Shown here: piece after piece, positions 1 through 7,981 of the stretch
Position numbering within the stretch: position 1 is the stretch's first letter
Layout: every line of letters starts with the position of its first letter
From: Microbacterium sp. Root53
Lineage (GTDB): Bacteria; Actinomycetota; Actinomycetes; Actinomycetales; Microbacteriaceae
DNA length: 39,023 nt
Reading direction: 5' to 3'
Assembly (NCBI RefSeq): GCF_001426925.1
Contig: NZ_LMFR01000011.1
Coordinates: 1-39,023, forward strand
Translations under genes and position numbers: made by a program
Notes under the pieces: model-generated
What the model was told of the DNA's origin: nothing
The model's database searches: none
Seen by the model: only the letters and a program-made list of their open reading frames with translations

Positions 1-102
1 GGCCTCGCCACCCGCTACGACAAGCTCGCCGTCGTCTACCGCGCCGCCGTGATCCTCAACGCCGTCATCGCCTGGACCCGACAATTGTCAGACACGCCCT
101 AA
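1..102 (+). CDS. C-terminal end of an IS5-family DDE transposase (partial)
   Basis: The window opens inside a reading frame that gives 33 residues and a TAA stop. Residues such as GLATRYDKLA and ILNAVIAWTR are the usual C-terminal signature of IS5-family (DDE) transposases in actinobacteria. Only the tail is present, so activity cannot be judged. The stop lies within the run GACACGCCCTAA, which probably also forms the right end of the element; TNA-type target duplications are known in part of this family. The partner inverted repeat would be left of the window. The family call rests on the short tail alone but the motif is characteristic. Confidence 0.8.
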   Translation, partial: GLATRYDKLAVVYRAAVILNAVIAWTRQLSDTP

Positions 103-205
103 GTGACAGGGGCCACGGCCGCCACGCCGGGGGATTGGTCGACGTCATCACCCGGGGTTACAGTCGTCCACTGAACAAATCTTCGAAGCTCGCACGGAGG
201 GGCTC

Positions 206-532
206 GTGGGCCAGAATCGCCGGCATCCGCACAACGCGGGGCGTCTCGCCGAGCAGCGTGAGCTACGCGAGGCCCGGGCGAACGGACCGCTGCGCAGGCT
301 GAGCTCCGAGCAGCTGGGGCAGCGCGTGGTGTCGATCGTCCCGGACAGCATGCAGCTGTGGGGCCTGGCGTGGCTGCGCTTCGGCGACGTCGACGTGCGC
401 GCGACCGTGCGTGTGCGCCGCTGGACCGACGATGCAGTGGGCGTCGAGGTCGACGTCGACGGCGAACGCCTGCGCTGCTGGGTCTGGCAGGGCGCCTGTC
501 AGCGCATCGCCGACCAGCGCGCCGGCTGGTGA
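206..532 (+). CDS. small hypothetical protein (108 aa)
   Basis: A GTG start follows GGAGG with a 5-nt gap, the best ribosome-binding site in this stretch. The product has a basic N-terminal half (many Arg, with REQRELREARANG) and a C-terminal half of alternating charged and hydrophobic residues (VDVRATVRVRRW, VGVEVDVDGERLRCWVW) that looks like a small beta-rich fold. It has no signal peptide or membrane segment. I do not recognise the family. It sits between an IS5 tail and a lipoprotein gene, and nothing in the neighbourhood points to a role. Codon use is normal for this genome, and the good start site supports a real gene. Confidence 0.6.
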   Translation: MGQNRRHPHNAGRLAEQRELREARANGPLRRLSSEQLGQRVVSIVPDSMQLWGLAWLRFGDVDVRATVRVRRWTDDAVGVEVDVDGERLRCWVWQGACQRIADQRAGW

Positions 533-655
533 AGGCGATCTTCTTGGCTCGCAGTCACCATGCAAGAACAGCCTGGCGAGATCCGCGCGCTCCGGTTCAC
601 CATTGTTCGCGGGTGCGGCTCGACAGCTGCTGCAGACTTTGCGAGCCTGGTAAGC

Positions 656-1084
656 ATGGAGTCGGCGAAAGGATCAGCCACGGCTGGCTGGTTGTCGTTC
701 ATCAGTGCTGCGCTGATGATGCTCATGAGTGGCTGCTCCGCGGCCCCAGCCGAGCCCCCTGGGGATCCGGGTGAGCCAGCCGATCCTGGAACGAGACTTG
801 AGGTCCGCGGCTACGAGGATGAGCCGAACTCACCGGCGTCGGTGCGTGCTTATGCGTCCGACGAGTCGCTGGTAGTGATCACGTCCGGCTCTTCGAGCTG
901 CCCTTCGATCCCGGAGATCCTGGCGGTCGAGTCGGAGAAGCAGGTGGTCGAGATTGCCCTCACGGCGTGGCCGGCAGACGTCTGCACCGCCGATTTGGCT
1001 CCCCGTACGTTCACGCTCGACGCCGCCCGTGACCTCACGGGCTTCACAGTCGAGGTCACGGACGGCGCCGGCGGTGCTGACTAG
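656..1084 (+). CDS. small secreted lipoprotein of unknown function
   Basis: The ATG at 656 begins a 142-residue product whose N-terminus is a lipoprotein signal: a hydrophobic stretch (WLSFISAALMMLM) followed by the lipobox LMSGC, with Cys about 28 residues in. After cleavage and lipidation it would sit on the outer face of the membrane. The mature part has a second Cys in GSSSCPSIP and a third in ADVCTADL, a pattern seen in small actinobacterial lipoproteins with one disulfide. The same frame extends upstream to an ATG at 560, but that would bury the signal sequence behind 32 extra residues. No strong ribosome-binding site is visible. The gene converges on the protease remnant and overlaps its stop by 4 bp. 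Confidence 0.6.
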   Translation: MESAKGSATAGWLSFISAALMMLMSGCSAAPAEPPGDPGEPADPGTRLEVRGYEDEPNSPASVRAYASDESLVVITSGSSSCPSIPEILAVESEKQVVEIALTAWPADVCTADLAPRTFTLDAARDLTGFTVEVTDGAGGAD

Positions 1085-2289
1085 GGGATGTAGTTGAGGC
1101 CGTACCCCGCGGTCATTAGTTCTGCGATGGGCGCGTACAGCCCGGTGGCACTGCATTTGCGTCCGCCCGTGGCGGATGATCCGGGTTCTCCGGTACAGGT
1201 AGCTGTTCCGTTGGACATGCCGCTGATGATGCCGGTGGCGTAGATGCCGCTCGATGTGGAGTAGACCGGGCCGCCGCTGTCGCCGTTTCCGAGCGCGGGG
1301 ATACCCGTGGCCTGTTGCGTGCGCACGATGTTGTTGTAGCAAGGCAGCCCGGTGTAACAGACGGTCAGCCCCGTGGCCATGATCGTGTTCGAGCACACCG
1401 TGCCGCTGAAGCTCCCGGAGTAGCAGACGTTCGCGCCGACGACGCTGTGGATCGCACCCTTAATCGAGTAGACACCGGACCCGGAAACGGTGTGGTCGCC
1501 GATGAAGATGCCCGGGAGCATGTGGTCGGCCATTGGGCCCTTCCAGACCGAGACGTCGCCGTTGGACAGCCCGGCGCCGTAGGCGCTGTACGCCTTTGCG
1601 ACGGGGTATCCGTCCACGGTGGTGTACTTCCAGCTTTGTCCTTCGACTCCGGCGTGGCAGTGATGTGCGGATCCCATGACCGGGACGTTCCCGGACGTCT
1701 GCGTCATTCGGTACCCGGTGGTGCAAGCGCTGTTCGCGCCGACGCGCGTCATGACAGCGCCGCTGTAGGTCGAGGGGTTGGCCGCGTGGTTGCGCAGCGC
1801 CGGCTGTGCCGCGGCCCCGTACTCGACCGTCACCGTGACGCCTTTGCCCTTGCCCTTGGCCTTCGCCTTCGCGCTGATTTCAGAGCGCGCATCGGCGCTG
1901 ATTGTGCGGCCGCGGTTGCTCTCATCGAGGACCACACGCACTTCGCTGCCGTCGAGGGAGGGCTCGACCTCGACCACCCGATCTCCGGAGCCGAGTTTGC
2001 CGTTGGTGCCCACGATGTCGTTAGCGAGCTCCGCCTTGCCGATCGCATCCAGGACGGCTGGGCGGTGCTCGACAGCGCCGTCGAGCTTGGCTTCGCTCAT
2101 GGCAGCGGCGAAGGTTGCCTCGTCTGCGGTTGCGTAAACCGCGAGCTTTCCGGTCTCCGGCAGCCACTCGACGGCGGAGATCCCGAGGTCGGGAGACGTG
2201 AGCGATGCCTCAAGCAGGGCCTGCGTCACATCCGCCGAAGGATTGCCGTCGGTCCGGAGCTCCGCTCGTGCGGCGGCCGGGCATCGTGG
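1081..2289 (-). pseudogene. trypsin-like (S1/alpha-lytic type) serine protease, 5' end lost
   Basis: Read on the minus strand, this encodes a pro-region (PDLGISAVEWLPETGKL, then a charged linker with AKAKGKGKG) and a chymotrypsin-fold protease. The triad residues are visible in order: His in GSAHHCH, Asp in NGDVSVW, Ser in GNGDSGGPV (Ser codon at 1276-1278). Several Cys pairs fit the secreted streptogrisin-like group. Such enzymes need a signal peptide, but the frame runs at about 2290 into GC-rich sequence with no signal-like segment and meets the start of the opposite gene. The first usable start, GTG at 2227-2229, lies inside the pro-region. The catalytic domain is undamaged, so loss of export is inferred from the missing 5' part. 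The exact break is uncertain. Confidence 0.7.
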
Positions 2290-2328
2290 GCGCCGGGGGA
2301 GTTCGCCGACACCCGGGGGTGGCAGATG

Positions 2329-2892
2329 ATGGGGATCATCACGGTGGAGCAGATCGTGTCGGTCGACGGGTTCGCCGCGGAGCCGGACGGCGGGCTGTCG
2401 TTCTTCGAGGCGGCGCCGTTCGAGGACGACGACCGCACGGACTCGGCCCAGATGCGCTGGCTGGAGACCGTCGACGCCATCCTGCTCGGCCGCCGCACGT
2501 ACGAGATGTTCGCCGCGTACTGGCCCGAGGCGGATCCGGCGACCGAGGCCGTCGCCGTCCCGATCGCGCGACTGCCCAAGCACGTCGTGTCGCGCACGCT
2601 CGACCGCGCGCCGTGGGGCGACGGCGAGATCGACGTGGTCCCGGGGCTCGACGAGGCCGCCGCTCTGCGCGAGCGGTTCTCGTCGATCGCAGTGTGGGGC
2701 AGCCTCGAGCTCACGCGCGGCCTGTTCGACGCCGGTCTCGTCGACGTGCTGCGCCTGCGCGTGGTGCCCGTGCTGATCGGCTCGGGATGGGGCTTCGCCC
2801 CGCCCGACCTGCCGCAGACTGCGCTGCGGCTCGAGCACGCCGAGACCGCGCCGACGGGGCACGTGCTGCTGCAGTACCGCGTCACCCGCTGA
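2329..2892 (+). CDS. RibD C-terminal/dihydrofolate reductase-like family protein
   Basis: The product of about 187 residues starts IITVEQIVSVDGFAA and contains LLGRRTYEMFAAYWP, KHVVSRTLD and a late SLELTRGLFDAGLVD. This is the pattern of the stand-alone RibD-C/DHFR-like reductases (YyaP/YwjB group) that bind NADPH. The true substrate of this group is mostly unknown, so no pathway is assigned. ATG codons stand at 2326 and 2329. GGGGGTGG at 2315-2322 lies 6 nt before the second, which I prefer. It is cytosolic, with no signal or membrane segment, and is followed after 37 bp by the CCA-adding enzyme, which has its own promoter. Confidence 0.8.
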   Translation: MGIITVEQIVSVDGFAAEPDGGLSFFEAAPFEDDDRTDSAQMRWLETVDAILLGRRTYEMFAAYWPEADPATEAVAVPIARLPKHVVSRTLDRAPWGDGEIDVVPGLDEAAALRERFSSIAVWGSLELTRGLFDAGLVDVLRLRVVPVLIGSGWGFAPPDLPQTALRLEHAETAPTGHVLLQYRVTR

Positions 2893-2916
2893 CCGAGGGG
2901 GCGCGCCGCGCCCGAC

Positions 2917-2922
2917 TACCCT
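2917..2922 (+). promoter_or_regulatory. -10 box of a leaderless promoter for the CCA-adding enzyme
   Basis: TACCCT ends 7 nt before the ATG at 2930, so transcription would begin at or next to the start codon. No ribosome-binding site is present, which is what a leaderless actinobacterial mRNA looks like. The same spacing recurs before xthA, pyrE and the acyl-CoA hydrolase gene in this window. Confidence 0.5.
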
Positions 2923-2929
2923 GGAACCC

Positions 2930-4357
2930 ATGCTCAACATGGCCGCCGGTGTCGCGCGCCTCGGCGACCTCGCGGCCTCGCCGGTGGTCGCGACGCTCGC
3001 CCGCGCGTTCGCCGACGCCGGACACGACCTCGCGATCGTCGGCGGTCCGGTGCGCGACGCGCTGCTCGGCCGCACCACGCACGACCTCGACTTCACGACC
3101 GACGCGCGGCCCGACGACATCCTGCGGATCGTCACGCCCATCTCCACGGCCCAGTGGGACATCGGCCGGGCGTTCGGCACGATCGGCGCCCGCGTCCAGG
3201 GAGAGCAGGTCGAGATCACGACCTATCGCGCCGACAGCTACGACGGCGTGACCCGCAAGCCCACCGTGGAGTTCGGGGACACGCTCGAGGCCGACCTCGT
3301 GCGCCGCGACTTCACGGTCAACGCCATGGCGCTGCGCGTCACGGAGGTCAAGCTCGTGGACCCGACCGGCGGGGTCGAGGATCTGCTCGCCGGCGTCCTG
3401 CGCACGCCGATCGATCCGCGCATCAGCTTCGGCGACGACCCGCTCCGGATGCTGCGCGCCGCCCGGTTCTCCTCCCAGCTCGGGTTCGGGGTCGAGGACG
3501 GCACGCTCGCCGCCATCCGGGACCTGCGCGAGACGCTCTCGATCGTGAGCCCCGAGCGGATCCAGGGCGAGCTCAGCCGCCTGCTCGCGACCGAGGACCC
3601 CGTCCGCGGCATCCGCGTGCTGGTCGAGACGGGCCTGATCGACGAGTTCCTGCCCGAGGTGTCGGCGCTCAAACTCGAGGTCGACGAGCATCACCACCAC
3701 AAGGACGTCTACGAGCACTCGCTGACCGTGCTCGCGCAGGCGATCGAGCACGAGCAGGCGCGCTTCCCGGATCAGGAGCCGGATGTCGCCCTGCGCCTGG
3801 CCGCGCTGCTGCACGACATCGGCAAGCCCCGCACGCGCAAGCTCGAGCCGGGCGGAGCCGTGTCGTTCCACCACCACGACCTGGTCGGCGCGCGGATGGC
3901 CCGCAAGCGCCTGCAGGCCCTGCGCTACGACGGCGACACGATCGACGCGGTCTCGAAGCTGATCGAGCTGCACCTGCGGTTCTTCGGCTACGCCGAGGGC
4001 GCGTGGACGGACTCGGCCGTGCGCCGCTACGTGCGCGACGCGGGCGACCAGCTGGAGCGCCTGCACATCCTGACCCGCGCCGACGTCACCACGCGCAACA
4101 AGCGCAAGGCCACGCGCCTCGCGCGCGCCTACGACGACATCGAGGCGCGCATCGCGTCGCTGCGCGAGCAGGAGGAGATCGACGCGATCCGCCCCGAGCT
4201 CGACGGCAACCGCATCCAGGAGGTGCTCGGCATCTCCCCCGGCCCCGCCGTCGGCAAGGCCTACCGGTTCCTGCTCGACCTGCGCCTCGACGAGGGCGTG
4301 CTGGGCGAGGAGGAGGCCGAGCGCCGGCTCACCGAGTGGTGGGCCGCGCAGGCCTGA
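2930..4357 (+). CDS. cca: CCA tRNA nucleotidyltransferase
   Basis: This 475-residue class II nucleotidyltransferase adds or repairs the 3' CCA end of tRNAs in the cytosol. The head domain shows GGPVRD (residues 38-43) and the metal-binding DLDFT (52-56), followed by RRDFTVNAMAL and DDPLRMLRAARF, the classical motifs B-D of this family. After the neck domain comes an HD phosphohydrolase domain with LLHDIGKPRTRK (His295, Asp296), the arrangement found in actinobacterial enzymes (often annotated PcnA). It is full length and undisrupted. It begins with a leaderless-type promoter and ends 164 bp before the next gene. Confidence 0.95.
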   Translation: MLNMAAGVARLGDLAASPVVATLARAFADAGHDLAIVGGPVRDALLGRTTHDLDFTTDARPDDILRIVTPISTAQWDIGRAFGTIGARVQGEQVEITTYRADSYDGVTRKPTVEFGDTLEADLVRRDFTVNAMALRVTEVKLVDPTGGVEDLLAGVLRTPIDPRISFGDDPLRMLRAARFSSQLGFGVEDGTLAAIRDLRETLSIVSPERIQGELSRLLATEDPVRGIRVLVETGLIDEFLPEVSALKLEVDEHHHHKDVYEHSLTVLAQAIEHEQARFPDQEPDVALRLAALLHDIGKPRTRKLEPGGAVSFHHHDLVGARMARKRLQALRYDGDTIDAVSKLIELHLRFFGYAEGAWTDSAVRRYVRDAGDQLERLHILTRADVTTRNKRKATRLARAYDDIEARIASLREQEEIDAIRPELDGNRIQEVLGISPGPAVGKAYRFLLDLRLDEGVLGEEEAERRLTEWWAAQA

Positions 4358-4521
4358 CCGCGGGCGGCGCCATCGCCGCACGGCGGCACGGCGCCCGGGT
4401 TCGCGCGGGGGCGTCGGATAGGCTCGGACCTCGTATTCCCTCGCCGTCACGGACCCGGTCCGTGGCGCACCGGCTCCGCCGCGTGAGCCCAGCCGCCCCT
4501 GACAGAAGCACGAGGCCGCAC

Positions 4522-5721
4522 GTGACAACCTCCCCCTCCGGCGACACCGCCCGCCGGCCGCTGCGAATCCTGATCGGATGCGACACGTTCGCCCCCGACA
4601 TCAACGGTGCGGCGCGGTTCGCGGAGCGCCTGGCAGCGGGTCTCGTGCAGCGCGGCCACGACGTCCACGTCGTGGCGCCCAACACCGTGTACAGGCTCGA
4701 GGACCCTCGCACCGAGACGATCGAGGGCGAGCAGATGACGCTGCACCGCCTGCCGTCGACCAAGCTCTGGTGGCACGAGTGGCTGCGCTTCGTGTGGCCG
4801 TGGCGCTCGAAGCACCACGCGCGGCGCGTGCTCGACGCGGTCAAGCCCGACGTCGTGCACATCCAGTCGCACATCGTGATCGGACGCGGCCTCGCGCGCG
4901 AGGCGCGCAAGCGGGGCATCCCGATCATCGCGACCAACCATGTGATGCCGGAGAACATCCTGGATCACACGCGCCTTCCCGAGTGGGCCAACCGGCTGTT
5001 CTTGAAGCTGGCGTGGGATGACGCGAAGCGCACGTTCGCGCTGACCGAGGCGGTCACGACGCCGACGCGCCGCGCCGCGGACTTCCTCGAGGCGCAGATC
5101 GACATCAGCGGCGTGATCCCGATCAGCTGCGGCATCGACCGCACGCAGTACACGGCCGACCTCGCACCGCGCACGGAGAACCGCATCGTCTTCGTCGGCC
5201 GCATGACGGCCGAGAAGCAGGTCGACGTCATCCTGCGCGCCCTCGCGAAGCTGGATCCGGCGCTCGACGCGAGGCTCGACCTCGTGGGCGGCGGCGACCA
5301 GGAGCACGCGCTGCAGGCGCTCGCCGCGGAGCTGGGGATCGAGGACCGCGTGGTGTTCCACGGGCGGGTGCCGGACGAGGAGCTGCGCGCCGCCCTCACG
5401 CGCGCGAGCGTGTTCGCGATCGCGTCGATCGCCGAGCTGCAGTCCATCGCGACCATGGAGGCCATGGCCTCGGGCCTCCCCGTGGTCGCGGCCGACGCCG
5501 TCGCGCTGCCGCACCTCGTGCACGACGGCGAGAACGGCTACCTGTTCCGCCCGGGCGACGCGGACGACCTGGCGGCCAAGCTCACGACCGTGCTCACGGC
5601 GGACGCCGACGAGCGCCGCCGCATGCAGCAGGCCTCGCTCGACGGCGTGGTGGTGCACGACATCAACCGCACGCTGGACACGTTCGAGGCGCTGTACCGC
5701 GGCGAGAACATCCCCGTCTGA
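4522..5721 (+). CDS. GT4-family glycosyltransferase
   Basis: The 399-residue retaining GT-B glycosyltransferase transfers a sugar from an activated nucleotide donor. The N-terminal Rossmann domain has DTFAPDINGAARFAERLA, typical of enzymes acting on membrane lipids or polyprenyl acceptors. The C-terminal donor domain has VGRMTAEKQVDVILRAL, a GGGDQ turn, and the EX7E-type motif around AELQSIATMEAMASGLPVV. The GTG at 4522 is chosen because the Rossmann fold begins just after it; CGAGG lies 7-11 nt upstream and a candidate -10 box TAGGCT lies at 4419-4424. It is followed after 21 bp by another GT4 gene, so the two are probably cotranscribed and work on the same glycan, perhaps a glycolipid or lipoglycan. 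Acceptor and donor cannot be read from sequence. Confidence 0.85.
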   Translation: MTTSPSGDTARRPLRILIGCDTFAPDINGAARFAERLAAGLVQRGHDVHVVAPNTVYRLEDPRTETIEGEQMTLHRLPSTKLWWHEWLRFVWPWRSKHHARRVLDAVKPDVVHIQSHIVIGRGLAREARKRGIPIIATNHVMPENILDHTRLPEWANRLFLKLAWDDAKRTFALTEAVTTPTRRAADFLEAQIDISGVIPISCGIDRTQYTADLAPRTENRIVFVGRMTAEKQVDVILRALAKLDPALDARLDLVGGGDQEHALQALAAELGIEDRVVFHGRVPDEELRAALTRASVFAIASIAELQSIATMEAMASGLPVVAADAVALPHLVHDGENGYLFRPGDADDLAAKLTTVLTADADERRRMQQASLDGVVVHDINRTLDTFEALYRGENIPV

Positions 5722-5742
5722 CGGCCGGAACGGATCCACGCC

Positions 5743-6966
5743 GTGCACATCGTGATGTTCGCGGACCAGCACGTCGAGACGCTCGGCGGCGCCCAGGTCT
5801 CGATGCGGCTGCAGCGACGCTTCCTGGAGCGCGCCGGTCACACCGTGACGGTCGTCGCGCCGCGCCGGCACGGGGCGCGCGCCGCGATCAACCCGGATGA
5901 TCCCGGTTACCTGGACGTGCCGTCCATCCCCGTCACGGCCGACCGCGAGTACGGCTTCTCGTGGCCGGGCCGCCGGGCCGACGCTCTGATCGATCGCGGG
6001 ATGCAGGCGCGCCCCGCGGTCGACCTCGTGCACGTGCAGGCGGACTTCTGGGCCGGATTCCTCGGCTACCGCTTCGCGGCCCGGCATGGGCTCCCGGCTG
6101 TACACACGATGCACAACCACGTCGACGCCGGGCTGGCCGCCAACACCCCGACGCCCGGTGCGGTGCTGTGGGCGCTCAACGCGTGGCGACGCGTGGCCCT
6201 GCGGGGTCTGCCGGGCGGAGCCGTCCGCGGCTGGGACGCGTGGGCGCACCTGCGGGGGCTCGCGATCGGGGCCGCGGCCGTGACCGCGCCCTCGTCGCAC
6301 TTCGCGCGCCGCCTCGAGCGGCATGGTGTGTTCGACCCGGTCGACGTGGTCTGGAACGGCATCGACGACGAGCTGCTCGACGCGGTGCTGGCCGACGTCC
6401 CGGCCGAGCGCCGCCCCGGCCCGCCGCGGTTCGTGTGGCTGGGCCGGATGAGCCCCGAGAAGCGGCTGCTGCCGTTCCTGGAGGCCGTGGCCGAGGCGGG
6501 CGTGACGTGCGAGGTCGAGGTGATCGGCGGCGGCGCGCAGCTCGCGCCCGCGCGCCGGCTGGTCGCCCGCCGCGGGCTCGAGCGCACCGTGCGCTTCGCC
6601 GGCCGGATGCCCTACGAGCAGGTGCTGCACCGTCTCGCGGACGCCGACGCGCTCGTGCAGACGTCGATCGGCTTCGAGACGCAGGGCATGACGCCGTTCG
6701 AGGCGGCGTCGCTGGGCACGCCGTCCGTCGTGAGCGACCCGGACATCGCCGCCGAGCTCGGCGCCGGCGTGTGGCGCGCGGACTCCCCCGCGGACGAGCC
6801 GGGACGCGTGCGCGGCCTCGCGGCCGCGCTGCGACGGGCCGCGGCCGACATCGAGGCCGGCACCGCTCCCCTGCCGGACCCGGGCATCGGCGCGGAGTTC
6901 CGGCAGTCGTCGCGCACGGCGGCGATGCTCGCGATCTACGACCGCGTGGTCTCCCCCGCTCGTTGA
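5743..6966 (+). CDS. GT4-family glycosyltransferase
   Basis: The 407-residue GT-B enzyme starts at a GTG (MHIVMFADQHVETLGGAQ). It has the glycine-rich acceptor loop GGAQVSMRL, then WLGRMSPEKRLLPFLEAV and GGGAQL in the donor domain. The EX7E region is FETQGMTPFEAASLGTPSVV. It resembles the mannosyltransferase side of GT4, but that is only resemblance. It lies 21 bp after the previous glycosyltransferase on the same strand, which suggests an operon. The stop codon is embedded in a near-perfect 24-bp palindrome that probably ends transcription. Confidence 0.85.
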   Translation: MHIVMFADQHVETLGGAQVSMRLQRRFLERAGHTVTVVAPRRHGARAAINPDDPGYLDVPSIPVTADREYGFSWPGRRADALIDRGMQARPAVDLVHVQADFWAGFLGYRFAARHGLPAVHTMHNHVDAGLAANTPTPGAVLWALNAWRRVALRGLPGGAVRGWDAWAHLRGLAIGAAAVTAPSSHFARRLERHGVFDPVDVVWNGIDDELLDAVLADVPAERRPGPPRFVWLGRMSPEKRLLPFLEAVAEAGVTCEVEVIGGGAQLAPARRLVARRGLERTVRFAGRMPYEQVLHRLADADALVQTSIGFETQGMTPFEAASLGTPSVVSDPDIAAELGAGVWRADSPADEPGRVRGLAAALRRAAADIEAGTAPLPDPGIGAEFRQSSRTAAMLAIYDRVVSPAR

Positions 6967-6984
6967 GCGGAGCTCCGCTCGACG
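6961..6984. terminator. palindrome at the end of the glycosyltransferase pair
   Basis: A 16-bp perfect palindrome, GAGCGGAG/CTCCGCTC (6965-6980), extends to 24 bp with one mismatched pair and overlaps the glycosyltransferase stop codon. It separates two convergent genes and could stop transcription from both sides, although there is no T-tract. The outer parts (CGTTGAGCG, CGCTCGACG) resemble the palindromic repeat found inside the monooxygenase gene near 32.6 kb. Confidence 0.45.
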
Positions 6985-6991
6985 GCCGGCG

Positions 6992-7117
6992 TCAGGGAAG
7001 GCGGGAGGGGTCGGTGCGGACCCGGCCGTAGCCGTCGACGCGCACCTCGTGCACGGTGGCGGCGACGCCGAGCAGCCCGAGAGCTGTGACGAGGATCAGG
7101 ATCATCATGGCAGTCAT
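6992..7117 (-). CDS. small membrane protein (41 aa)
   Basis: A short minus-strand gene encodes MTAMMILILVTALGLLG, a single hydrophobic N-terminal segment, followed by a hydrophilic tail with VRVDGYGRV and ending in SRLP. Tails with the pattern DGY(G/R)RVPT are common in very small one-helix proteins of actinobacteria, so the gene is probably real in spite of its length. It would sit in the cytoplasmic membrane with the tail exposed. Function is unknown. It converges on the glycosyltransferase gene, and its 5' side marks the left edge of the accessory island, where IS3 fragments begin 24 bp upstream. Confidence 0.55.
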   Translation of the reverse strand: MTAMMILILVTALGLLGVAATVHEVRVDGYGRVRTDPSRLP

Positions 7118-7140
7118 CCTGCGCTTGCAAAGATCCTGCC

Positions 7141-7209
7141 AACAAGCGCCTGCGCCGCGAGGTGGCCGAGCTGCGGAAAGCGAATGAGATCCTCAAAGCC
7201 GCGAGCTTC
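7141..7209 (+). pseudogene. fragment of IS3-family OrfA, C-terminal part
   Basis: Twenty-three codons with LRREVAELRKANEILKAAS match the leucine-zipper-like C-terminal half of IS3-family OrfA, which helps the transposase multimerise. There is no start and no OrfB, so it is a remnant. It is directly followed, in the opposite orientation, by the N-terminal half of the same kind of protein. The stretch from here to 7518 has no intact gene. Apart from these two remnants (to 7335), I see nothing recognisable in 7340-7518. Confidence 0.75.
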
Positions 7210-7214
7210 GCGCC

Positions 7215-7335
7215 CGCGTCGACCTCCCGACGACGATGCCACACCCGCAGCGTCTCCGCGCTCATGCCGAGGAGACCGGCCACATGCCGCACCGCAGACA
7301 TCCTCGCGCATCTCGGGAGAGTACTTCCGGTTCAT
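7215..7335 (-). pseudogene. fragment of IS3-family OrfA, N-terminal part, frameshifted
   Basis: On the minus strand, MNRKYSPEMRED (from 7335) is the standard OrfA N-terminus. After a frameshift near 7299 it continues as VRHVAGLLGMSAETLRVW and REVDAGA, the helix-turn-helix region. It ends about 6 bp from the oppositely oriented C-terminal fragment. The two halves of one OrfA therefore now point away from each other, evidence of an inversion or two nested insertions at the island's left edge. Confidence 0.75.
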
Positions 7336-7518
7336 CGCGTTCCATCCTTGCTTCAAGAACGGAACGAAACCCAGGCCGATTCACACACAGCTCGCCGTGC
7401 CCGGCGAACTGGCGCAGGTCGTTGGGCCACAACGGGGCTTCCAGTACGACCCGGCCCATCGGGGCAGCGTGCCGGTCAGGCCGCAGCTGGCAGGCCTCCG
7501 ATTGTCCGACCATCATTC

Positions 7519-7980
7519 TCACCGCCTATCCGGGCAGTCGCCGGGGACCGCGTACACGCGGGCTCCCCAGTCATCGATCGGATGCCACGAACCGCTTGCG
7601 CTGACGGTCTGGTCGATCACGGTGCGGGCGTCCCAGAACGGGCCGCCCTCCACGATCAGGCAGTGCCCGGCCTCCACCCGGACTTCGTTGACGGTCCCGC
7701 CCAGCAGTACCCGCTCCCCCGCCGCTACTACCATCTCGGTGTCCGATTGGTCGGTGACCGCGCGGACCGTCACCGGGGTGTCGCCGGCGTTGCGGAGGCT
7801 CCCACATCCGGGGACGGGTCCGCCGCAGGGGTCGCCCAGTCCGGTGGTCCATGCGACGGTGAGGACCCCGGTTACCGCGAGCAGCGGCAACACGAACACG
7901 GCCAGTGTTGAGCCTCGACGGCCCCTCCTCACACGCTGGGGTTCGGGGGCCAGGGCCGCCGAGGGGCTTGTGTGCGCCAT
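7519..7980 (-). CDS. single-pass membrane or secreted protein of unknown function
   Basis: The 153-residue product begins one nucleotide after the terC stop codon on the same strand, with AAGGAG 6 nt before its ATG, so the two are translated from one mRNA. A basic N-terminus leads into one hydrophobic segment (LAVFVLPLLAVTGVLTVAW), leaving an outside domain of about 100 residues. This has Cys in GDPCGGPVPGCG, AGHCLI and GDCPD and looks like a small beta-rich module. I do not recognise the family. Co-translation with terC suggests a role with that membrane protein, for example in exported-protein metalation, but this is inference only. Confidence 0.65.
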   Translation of the reverse strand: MAHTSPSAALAPEPQRVRRGRRGSTLAVFVLPLLAVTGVLTVAWTTGLGDPCGGPVPGCGSLRNAGDTPVTVRAVTDQSDTEMVVAAGERVLLGGTVNEVRVEAGHCLIVEGGPFWDARTVIDQTVSASGSWHPIDDWGARVYAVPGDCPDRR

Positions 7981-7981
7981 C

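Noticed and set aside
560..655. Upstream extension of the lipoprotein to ATG 560
   Set aside because: It would put 32 unrelated residues ahead of the signal sequence, and no ribosome-binding site is present.
4447..6630. Long minus-strand open frame opposite the two glycosyltransferases
   Set aside because: Antisense shadow of strongly biased codons; no recognisable domain, while both plus-strand genes carry complete GT4 motifs.
7340..7518. Open frame around LWPNDLRQFAGHGELCVNRP on the minus strand
   Set aside because: No start with a ribosome-binding site, runs into the IS3 remnant, and no family recognised; probably part of the scrambled island edge.
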